Source: an uncultured Leptotrichia sp. (lineage in GTDB: Bacteria; Fusobacteriota; Fusobacteriia; Fusobacteriales; Leptotrichiaceae). Taken from it: a stretch of DNA of 6,919 bases. The notes under the pieces were generated by a model, which saw only the letters and a program-made list of their open reading frames with translations, did no database searches and was not told the DNA's origin. The stretch spans positions 1-6,919 of the forward strand of contig CALEXX010000027.1 of the NCBI GenBank assembly GCA_937925095.1, read 5' to 3'. Positions 1 to 5,222 of the stretch are shown one piece after another. The first letter of the stretch is position 1; each line of letters begins with the position of its first letter. The translations under genes were made by a program, and so were the position numbers.

Positions 1-108
1 ACAAATCAGAATAAACATTGTTTCCTTTGTAAAATCAGAATCTTCAATAATATTTTTTTTTAAAATTTTATATTTTTCTTTTTTTTCTTTTTTTTCTTTT
101 TCATTCAT
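1..108 (-). CDS. N-terminal fragment of an unidentified protein, cut by the window edge
   Basis: Only the first 36 codons are visible and the frame is open to the edge. The start is the ATG at 108-106, preceded by AAGGAGA at 118-124 with about 9 nt spacing, which is a convincing ribosome binding site. The other nearby ATG (104-102) runs into a stop after 14 codons. The protein opens with a very polar run of Lys and Glu (residues 3-12, KEKKEKKEK-like), then an acidic patch around residues 22-25, then a hydrophobic stretch beginning at residue 31 (MFILIC) that looks like the start of a membrane helix. A charged N-terminus followed by such a helix is seen in DUF389-type membrane proteins, among many others. 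That is a guess only, because no diagnostic motif lies inside the window. It follows fabV on the same strand but is separated from it by a terminator, so it is probably transcribed on its own. Confidence 0.7.
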   Translation of the reverse strand, partial: MNEKEKKEKKEKYKILKKNIIEDSDFTKETMFILIC

Positions 109-135
109 TTTATATTGTCTCCTTATTACTCACCT

Positions 136-180
136 AATATAGTGAAACTTTTTTAATATTGAACTGATAGTTCCATACAA
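136..180 (-). promoter_or_regulatory. Weak candidate promoter for the truncated left-edge gene
   Basis: On the reverse strand TTGTAT (180-175), a 16-nt spacer and TATTAA (158-153) form a possible sigma-70-type promoter. A second possible -10, TATATT, lies at 141-136. Neither is a strong match. The perfect inverted repeat GAACT-gat-AGTTC at 161-173 falls in the spacer of the first candidate. Apart from this, the interval 109-249 shows nothing that I can name. Confidence 0.3.
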
Positions 181-249
181 AAACGAATTAACTGAAATTT
201 CTTAGTTTTATTTTAAAGTGGTTTTACTATAATTTAAATTTTTCTGTAC

Positions 250-283
250 AAAAAATGCTTGTAGATTAACACAAGCAATTTTT
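250..283 (-). terminator. Rho-independent terminator of fabV
   Basis: Read on the reverse strand, TGCTTGT (262-256 complement) and ACAAGCA (277-271 complement) form a 7-bp perfect stem around an 8-nt loop. A-runs and T-runs flank the stem on both sides, and the U-tract corresponds to the six A residues at 250-255. It begins 7 bp after the fabV stop codon and separates fabV from the left-edge gene. Confidence 0.85.
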
Positions 284-289
284 TATTTA

Positions 290-1483
290 TTACGGTTGTA
301 ATTTTGCCAATTCTTCTAAATCAATATCAGCATCATAGTCAACATTATCAAAATCAAAACCATTCAGCTGCATGAATTCTTTTCTCGCACCTTCATAGTC
401 ACTGATTTCTTTAAAGTTTTCAGGAGTAACCTTATCCCACAATGCTTCAACTTCAGCCTGAACATCTTCCCTCATTTCCCAGTTATCAGGTCTAAGTCTT
501 CTTTCTTCATCTATTTCAGGTTTTCCACCATAAATCATATCTTTAAGAAGTCTGTGTTTCTGCTCGATAGTACCTTCATGGATACCTTTTTCCTTCATTA
601 CTCTGTAAAGAAGGGCGGCATATAAAGGGAAAATAGGTATAACAGCACTAGCTTTTGTCATAAGAGCTTTACTTAATGAAACATATGCTTCTCCGTTGTA
701 TTTTTCCTTAAGGAAATCATTTAGTAAATCTGAAGTATGCTCTAAATCTCTTTTTGCAGCTCCAATTGTACCATCTTTATAAATTCCATAAGTAACTTTT
801 GGCCCTAAATAAGAATACGCTACAGTTTTAAATCCATCAGTCAGTACACCAGCTTCATCAAGAGCATCAACCCAAAGTTTCCAGTCTTCTCCACCCATTA
901 CTTTTACTGTACTTTGGATTTCTTCAGGAGTGGCAACTCCCATAGTAGTTTCTTCAATAGCATCTTTTTCAATGTTAATAGATGGTCCCACAATTTCCTC
1001 TTTTGTAGACTTCAGTGCTGATCTGTAAGTAACTCCATCTTTAGGATCAGTTCTCATTGCACTTGCCAAGCTGTAAATAAGTAAGTCTATTTTTCCACCA
1101 AATTCTTCTTTTATGTACTTTATAACGTCAGCTTTCATTTCATTTGAAAAAGCATCCCCAATAAAGTTTTTAGCAGTAAGTCCTTCTTTTGCTGCAGCTT
1201 CAGTAAATGCAATAGTATTCCACCAACCTGCTGTTCCTATTCTTTTACCTTCGATTCCCTTTTCAAAAGCAACTCCAATAGTGTCAGCCCCTGCACCAAA
1301 TGCCAATGAAATTCTTGAAGCAAGTCCATAACCGGATGAAGCACCGATTATTAAAACTTTTTTTGGCCCCGTATATTTATCCTGTGATTTAACGTAATCA
1401 ATTTGTCTTTTTACAAATTCTTTAGCTCCAATTGGATGATTTGTCAAAGCTAAACTACCTTTTAATCTTGGTTTTATAACCAT
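290..1483 (-). CDS. fabV: NADH-dependent trans-2-enoyl-ACP/CoA reductase, FabV/TER family
   Basis: Cytoplasmic enzyme of the FabV/TER family. It reduces the trans-2 double bond of enoyl-ACP (last step of fatty-acid elongation) or of crotonyl-CoA (butyrate-type fermentation). At 397 aa it matches the family's full length. Visible signatures are a Rossmann nucleotide-binding motif GASSGYGLASR at residues 48-58, the YSLAS strand near 137-141, and the catalytic Tyr-X8-Lys of FabV as Y235 and K244 within GIYKDGTIGAAKRDLE. The substrate-loop stretch SAVIPIFPLY lies at 279-288. The residue after the catalytic Lys is Arg. As I recall, several FabV proteins have Lys there and Treponema TER has Glu. 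The start is set by AGGAGG (1489-1494) 5 nt upstream of the ATG. The gene is monocistronic, with its own promoter and terminator. From sequence alone I cannot say whether ACP- or CoA-linked substrates are preferred. FabV-type reductases are known to be insensitive to triclosan. Confidence 0.95.
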   Translation of the reverse strand: MVIKPRLKGSLALTNHPIGAKEFVKRQIDYVKSQDKYTGPKKVLIIGASSGYGLASRISLAFGAGADTIGVAFEKGIEGKRIGTAGWWNTIAFTEAAAKEGLTAKNFIGDAFSNEMKADVIKYIKEEFGGKIDLLIYSLASAMRTDPKDGVTYRSALKSTKEEIVGPSINIEKDAIEETTMGVATPEEIQSTVKVMGGEDWKLWVDALDEAGVLTDGFKTVAYSYLGPKVTYGIYKDGTIGAAKRDLEHTSDLLNDFLKEKYNGEAYVSLSKALMTKASAVIPIFPLYAALLYRVMKEKGIHEGTIEQKHRLLKDMIYGGKPEIDEERRLRPDNWEMREDVQAEVEALWDKVTPENFKEISDYEGARKEFMQLNGFDFDNVDYDADIDLEELAKLQP

Positions 1484-1514
1484 CTTTTCCTCCTAAAAAA
1501 TTATTTATCACTAT

Positions 1515-1543
1515 AGTATACAATAATTATCCTAAATTTACAA
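1515..1543 (-). promoter_or_regulatory. Promoter of fabV
   Basis: On the reverse strand the -35 box TTGTAA (1543-1538), an exact 17-nt spacer and the -10 box TATACT (1520-1515) form a good sigma-70-type promoter. It ends about 32 nt upstream of the fabV start codon. The -10 box and the bases after it, TATACTATAGTG, recur exactly at the aldehyde dehydrogenase promoter (5177-5188). Confidence 0.8.
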
Positions 1544-1570
1544 TAGCCTATAAAAAAAAGTCACAAACAA

Positions 1571-1600
1571 TTGTAATTTACTCGAATAATTGTGTATACT
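1571..1600 (+). promoter_or_regulatory. Second, upstream candidate promoter, mirror image of the fabV promoter
   Basis: TTGTAA (1571-1576), an 18-nt spacer and TATACT (1595-1600) form a rightward promoter-like unit. It closely resembles the fabV promoter on the other strand: both contain TTGTAA, TTTA, ATAATT and GTATACTA in the same order. It could be a second start for the rightward operon, or one arm of a shared binding site. Confidence 0.4.
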
Positions 1601-1608
1601 AAAAAAAT

Positions 1609-1637
1609 TAGACAAAAATTTTAATAAATGATATAAT
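1609..1637 (+). promoter_or_regulatory. Promoter of the small exported protein-secA unit
   Basis: TAGACA (1609-1614), a 17-nt spacer and a perfect TATAAT (1632-1637), preceded by TGA to give an extended -10, form the best rightward promoter in the window. The predicted transcript start is near 1644, which gives a leader of about 50 nt before the ATG at 1697. No separate convincing promoter is seen in front of secA, so this promoter probably drives both genes. Confidence 0.8.
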
Positions 1638-1696
1638 ACTTTGATTATGATATAGATACAAATAAGAAATTAATAAATAGATATTGTGGAGTGAAA

Positions 1697-2095
1697 ATGA
1701 AAAAGAATAATAGATTTATTTTTATTATAACATGTCTTCTTATTACTACAATAAACTGCTCGAGTTTATTTGGTACAGCGGGATTTAATAAACAGCTCAA
1801 TGTATTTGTAAATGAGAATAATTTAAGTCATGAGGACATACAGTGGATACTTTCTGAATTAAATCAGATAGAATATATGAAGTATAATAAACAGCTGAAA
1901 AAAGGTTTGAAAAAAATAGGAAAGCTAAAAGAAAAAGAATCAGAAGATAAAAAAACACTTCCTTCTGATGAAAATGGGAAGTATTTTACAGAATATGCAG
2001 AAGATAATGTTGAAATACATGACAACAGAGATTCTGATATTCTGGCGGTTCAGACTTCTAAAATGAAGGAAAATATACTGAAATTAAGGGAGTAA
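1697..2095 (+). CDS. Small exported (possibly lipid-anchored) protein of unknown function upstream of secA
   Basis: I do not recognise this 132-aa protein. The ATG at 1697 is preferred over the in-frame GTG at 1691, because the GGAG ribosome binding site (1688-1691) overlaps that GTG and sits 5 nt from the ATG. The N-terminus is a clear signal sequence: basic residues 2-6 (KKNNR), then a hydrophobic core at about 7-19 (FIFIITCLLITTI). Cys21 follows as N-C-S-S. Asn just before the Cys makes a poor lipobox, so lipid attachment is possible but uncertain. The mature part is strongly charged: a likely helix at about 44-80 with a Lys-rich run (KKGLKKIGKLKEK), then an acidic region at about 99-114. 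The C-terminus (KMKENILKLRE) is again helical and charged. It lies 61 bp upstream of secA on the same strand, with an AT stem-loop between them. By position it could be a secretion-linked regulatory peptide or simply a small envelope protein. Confidence 0.8.
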   Translation: MKKNNRFIFIITCLLITTINCSSLFGTAGFNKQLNVFVNENNLSHEDIQWILSELNQIEYMKYNKQLKKGLKKIGKLKEKESEDKKTLPSDENGKYFTEYAEDNVEIHDNRDSDILAVQTSKMKENILKLRE

Positions 2096-2096
2096 A

Positions 2097-2134
2097 AATA
2101 TATTTTTATTATGAAAAAACAATGAAAATATATT
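2097..2134 (+). promoter_or_regulatory. AT-rich stem-loop between the small exported protein and secA
   Basis: Positions 2097-2110 pair with 2121-2134 over 14 bp (13 Watson-Crick pairs and one G-U) around a 10-nt loop. It starts directly after the upstream stop codon (2093-2095) and ends about 10 nt before the secA ribosome binding site AAAGGG (2145-2150). No U-tract follows it, so it is not a normal terminator. It could slow or stabilise the mRNA, act as a processing site, or modulate secA translation. The stem contains no G-C pairs, so its strength is modest. Confidence 0.5.
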
Positions 2135-2156
2135 AGATATAAAGAAAGGGAAACAA

Positions 2157-4811
2157 ATGTTAGTAGATAAAATTACAAAAAAATTATTTGGGACACAGGA
2201 TGAACGTGAAGTAAAGAAAATGAGAAAAGTTGTGGATAAAATAAATGCAATTGAACCACAATTTCAAAATTATACAGATGGAGAACTGGCTGCGAAAACA
2301 GCTGAATTTAAGGAAAGACTTGCAAAGGGAGAAACTCTTGATGATATATTAGTTGAAGCTTTTGCAACAGTAAGGGAAGCGGCTAGAAGAATTTTAGGAA
2401 TGAGAGCCTATGATGTGCAGCTGATAGGTGGAATGATTCTTCATAGTGGAAATATAGCAGAGATGAAAACAGGGGAAGGAAAAACACTGATGTCAACTAT
2501 GCCTATTTATCTGAACGCGTTGACAGGTAAAGGCGTACACGTAGTAACTGTAAATGATTATCTTGCAAAGCGTGATAGGGATTTGATGAGTGAAATGTTT
2601 GAATTTCTAGGACTAACTTCAGGAGTTATAGTTGCCAATATTTCAAATGATGCAAGAAAAAGAGCGTATGATGCAGATATAACATATGGAACGAACAATG
2701 AGTTTGGATTTGATTATCTGAGAGACAATATGGTTGGAGAACTGGAAGAAAAAGTTCAGAGAAAACATAATTTTGCAATTGTCGATGAGATAGATTCGAT
2801 TTTAATTGATGAAGCAAGAACTCCTCTGATTATATCTGGAGCTGCTGAAGAAACTACAGAATGGTATAATACATTTGCTGAAGTGGCAAAGCGTTTAAAG
2901 AGAAGTTATAAGACAGAAGAAATAAAGGATAAGAAAAATACAGTTATTCCTGATGAAGATTGGGAAGATTATGAAGTTGATGAAAAATCACATACTGTTA
3001 CAATAACAGATAAAGGTATTAGAAATGTTGAAAGAATGCTTAAGATTGATAACCTTTATTCACCTGAGTATGTAGAACTTACACATTTCCTGACACAGGC
3101 ATTAAAGGCAAAGGAACTGTTTAAGCTTGACAGGGATTATATTATAAATGAAAAGGGAGAAGTAATAATAGTCGATGAGTTTACAGGAAGACTTATGGAT
3201 GGAAGAAGATATTCTGATGGGCTTCATCAGGCTATAGAAGCAAAGGAAAAACTTGAAGTTGCGGGAGAAAACCAGACACTTGCAACAATTACTTTACAGA
3301 ATTACTTCAGAATGTATGAAAAATTGTCAGGGATGACAGGGACTGCGAAAACAGAAGAAGAAGAATTTAAGCAGATCTATAACTTAAAAGTTATAGAAGT
3401 TCCAACAAATAGACCTGTTATAAGAATAGATATGCCAGATGTAGTTTACATGACAACAAGGGCAAAATACAAGGCAATTGGGGATAAAATCAAGGAACTT
3501 TATGAAAAAGGTCAGCCAGTTCTTGTGGGGACAGCTTCAATTCAGCATTCGGAAGAAGTATCAGAATTATTGAAAAAATTAAGAATTCCTCATGAAATAC
3601 TAAATGCAAAGCATCATGAAAGGGAAGCAGAAATAATAGCACAGGCTGGAAGATATAAAACTGTTACGATTGCAACAAATATGGCAGGAAGAGGAACTGA
3701 TATAAAACTTGGAGGAGATCCGGATTCATTTGCATCAAAAGTTGCTGAAAAAGGAACTGAAGAATATGATGAAATTTTCAAAGTGTATCAGAGAGATTGT
3801 GAAGAAAATAAAGAGAAGGTAATAAAAGCTGGAGGGCTTTTCATACTTGGAACAGAAAGACACGAAAGTAGACGTATTGACAATCAGCTAAGAGGACGTG
3901 CCGGTAGACAAGGAGATCCAGGAACATCAGAATTTTATCTGTCATTGGATGATGATCTTATGAGATTGTTTGGTGGAGATAAATTGAAATCAATGATGAA
4001 GGTTCTGAATATTGGAGAATATGAAGAAATAAGACATAAACAGATAAGTAAACAGATAGAAAATGCTCAAAAAAGAATAGAAAGTAGAAACTTCTCATCA
4101 AGAAAAAGCTTGATAGAATATGATGATGTAAATAATACTCAGAGAGAAGTTATTTACACTCAAAGAGATGCAGTGTTAAGTAATGAAAATCTTAAAGAAC
4201 TTATTTTTGATATGATAAAAGAAACAGTGGAAGATACTGTTGAAATGTCTTTAAGCGGAGATTCAAAATCTGACTGGGATTTCAATCTTCTGAAAGATAA
4301 ACTAAATGAAATTTTTGAATATGACATGGATAAATCACTTGAAAGTAAAAGTAAGGATGAAATAATTGATCAGGTGTATGAAGATCTTATAAAGAGATAT
4401 AATGAAAAGGAAGAAATTACAGGTGAAGAAGTATTTAGAAGAATTGAGAGATATATAATGCTTGAAGTTCTTGATCAGAAATGGAGACAGCATCTGAAAG
4501 ATCTTACAGAATTAAGGGAAGGTATAAGATTGAGATCATACGGTCAGAGAAATCCTATCCATGACTATAAAATAGTAGCTTTTGAAATCTATAATGAAAT
4601 GATAGATGCCATAAAGAGAGAAACAGGTTCATTCCTTCTGAAATTAAAACTTAGAAATGAAGAGGAAACAACTAATTTAAAGCATGAGGAAGCAAAAAAT
4701 CTGAAATATGAACATACTGAAGAAGAAGTAGAAGATGCTGAAACATCTGAAGAAACACCTCATAGAAAACTTTCAAGAAGAGAAAGAAGAGAAATGGAAA
4801 GAAAAAAATAA
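2157..4811 (+). CDS. secA: SecA, preprotein translocase ATPase
   Basis: SecA is the motor ATPase that pushes unfolded preproteins through the SecYEG channel at the inner membrane. At 884 aa this is a full-length housekeeping SecA. Visible landmarks in order are: Walker A MKTGEGKT at about 103-110, with K109; Walker B VDEID at 209-213, followed by SILIDEARTPLIISGAA; the preprotein cross-linking domain at roughly 225-375, with VDEFTGRLMDGRR from 339; GMTGTAKTEEEEF from 392; NMAGRGTDI at 508-516; and QLRGRAGRQGDPG at 577-589. Next come the helical scaffold and wing domain, with LDQKWRQHLKDLTELREGIRLRSYGQRNP near 770-798. The C-terminal tail from about 825 is acidic and then very basic (KLSRRERREMERKK). 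It contains no cysteines, so the zinc-binding C-x-C-x8-C-[CH] element common in SecA is missing. The AAAGGG ribosome binding site is 6 nt from the ATG. The gene is probably co-transcribed with the small exported protein upstream. Confidence 0.98.
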   Translation: MLVDKITKKLFGTQDEREVKKMRKVVDKINAIEPQFQNYTDGELAAKTAEFKERLAKGETLDDILVEAFATVREAARRILGMRAYDVQLIGGMILHSGNIAEMKTGEGKTLMSTMPIYLNALTGKGVHVVTVNDYLAKRDRDLMSEMFEFLGLTSGVIVANISNDARKRAYDADITYGTNNEFGFDYLRDNMVGELEEKVQRKHNFAIVDEIDSILIDEARTPLIISGAAEETTEWYNTFAEVAKRLKRSYKTEEIKDKKNTVIPDEDWEDYEVDEKSHTVTITDKGIRNVERMLKIDNLYSPEYVELTHFLTQALKAKELFKLDRDYIINEKGEVIIVDEFTGRLMDGRRYSDGLHQAIEAKEKLEVAGENQTLATITLQNYFRMYEKLSGMTGTAKTEEEEFKQIYNLKVIEVPTNRPVIRIDMPDVVYMTTRAKYKAIGDKIKELYEKGQPVLVGTASIQHSEEVSELLKKLRIPHEILNAKHHEREAEIIAQAGRYKTVTIATNMAGRGTDIKLGGDPDSFASKVAEKGTEEYDEIFKVYQRDCEENKEKVIKAGGLFILGTERHESRRIDNQLRGRAGRQGDPGTSEFYLSLDDDLMRLFGGDKLKSMMKVLNIGEYEEIRHKQISKQIENAQKRIESRNFSSRKSLIEYDDVNNTQREVIYTQRDAVLSNENLKELIFDMIKETVEDTVEMSLSGDSKSDWDFNLLKDKLNEIFEYDMDKSLESKSKDEIIDQVYEDLIKRYNEKEEITGEEVFRRIERYIMLEVLDQKWRQHLKDLTELREGIRLRSYGQRNPIHDYKIVAFEIYNEMIDAIKRETGSFLLKLKLRNEEETTNLKHEEAKNLKYEHTEEEVEDAETSEETPHRKLSRRERREMERKK

Positions 4812-4824
4812 TTAAAAAAATTTG

Positions 4825-4866
4825 AAAACTATATTTTAGTAAATGAATTAAAATATAGTTTTTTTT
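4825..4866 (+). terminator. Terminator of secA, probably bidirectional
   Basis: Positions 4825-4838 and 4849-4862 form a perfect 14-bp stem around a 10-nt loop, and T residues run from 4859 to 4866. It starts 14 nt after the secA stop. On the reverse strand the same hairpin is followed within a few bases by a run of seven T, so it can also end the convergent 40-aa gene, whose stop codon overlaps the T-run. The left arm and loop, read on the reverse strand, resemble the repeats at 6751-6803 and 6866-6919. Confidence 0.9.
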
Positions 4867-4987
4867 ATAAATATTTGGCAATATTATCATCAGAAAGCCA
4901 ATTTAAATACTTTTCATGGGGTATAATCAGTTGCACTACTTCTTTTACACGTAATTTATATTTATCAGAATAAATTCCATTACTCAT
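4865..4987 (-). CDS. Small hypothetical protein, 40 aa
   Basis: A short gene with a full set of expression signals. It has a strong promoter (5024-5052), a GGAG ribosome binding site (4996-4999) 8 nt before the ATG at 4987-4985, and a hairpin terminator directly after the TAA. The product begins MSNGIYSDKYKLRVKEVVQL and ends NWLSDDNIAKYL. It is mixed charged and hydrophobic and has no signal peptide, transmembrane helix or cysteine, so it is probably a small cytoplasmic protein with two short helices. The opening YSDKYKLRVKEVV faintly recalls the start of IS3-type transposase OrfA, but nothing after it agrees. It could therefore be a genuine small protein or the remnant of a longer gene. I cannot assign a function. 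It is convergent with secA and divergent from the aldehyde dehydrogenase gene. Confidence 0.55.
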   Translation of the reverse strand: MSNGIYSDKYKLRVKEVVQLIIPHEKYLNWLSDDNIAKYL

Positions 4988-5023
4988 AAATCCATCTCCA
5001 TATTCTATTATTTAATTGGGATA

Positions 5024-5052
5024 ATTATACAATAAATGTAAAATATAAGCAA
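5024..5052 (-). promoter_or_regulatory. Promoter of the 40-aa gene
   Basis: On the reverse strand TTGCTT (5052-5047), a 17-nt spacer and a perfect TATAAT (5029-5024) form a strong sigma-70-type promoter. The predicted start near 5017 gives a leader of about 30 nt before the ATG of the 40-aa gene, which argues that the small gene is expressed. Confidence 0.75.
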
Positions 5053-5096
5053 TTTTAAAATTATTTCAGTTAATAATATTTTGCCTTTTTTGCATA

Positions 5097-5113
5097 TTTC
5101 AAAGGGTTTGAAA
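5097..5113. promoter_or_regulatory. Perfect palindrome TTTCAAA-N3-TTTGAAA, candidate operator
   Basis: Two 7-bp arms, exact inverted repeats, surround GGG. The site lies about 40 bp upstream of the aldehyde dehydrogenase -35 box and about 45 bp upstream of the -35 box of the divergent 40-aa gene. The size and symmetry fit a dimeric regulator's binding site, and the TTTGA half-sites loosely recall MarR-type (FabT-like) operators. The regulator is unknown. Confidence 0.4.
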
Positions 5114-5154
5114 AAGAAATAATTTTCACATAAACATTTTTTTAGACAAAGCAC

Positions 5155-5182
5155 TTGAATTTTTTAAAAATCGGGATATACT
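5155..5182 (+). promoter_or_regulatory. Promoter of the aldehyde dehydrogenase gene
   Basis: TTGAAT (5155-5160), a 16-nt spacer and TATACT (5177-5182) form a good sigma-70-type promoter, with a leader of about 34 nt. The -10 box lies inside the short inverted repeat TATAC-tatagt-GTATA (5177-5192), which could be bound by a repressor. An AGGA ribosome binding site (5211-5214) sits 8 nt before the ATG. Confidence 0.75.
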
Positions 5183-5222
5183 ATAGTGTATATATTAAAA
5201 TAAAAATGAGAGGATGATTTAA

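Noticed and set aside
161..173. GAACTGATAGTTC, which resembles a Gram-positive LexA (DinR) box
   Set aside because: The LexA box of that type is GAAC-N4-GTTC. Here the spacer is five bases, and no DNA-repair gene is visible.
1113..1331. Reading frames on the opposite strand inside fabV, secA and the aldehyde dehydrogenase gene
   Set aside because: They lie wholly, or almost wholly, inside well-supported genes, lack ribosome binding sites and have compositions expected from reverse-reading of coding sequence.
1697..2095. A direct SecM homologue
   Set aside because: A Trp-Ile pair occurs at residues 50-51, but there is no GIRAGP-type arrest sequence and the pair is far from the C-terminus. 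Only the gene arrangement is similar.
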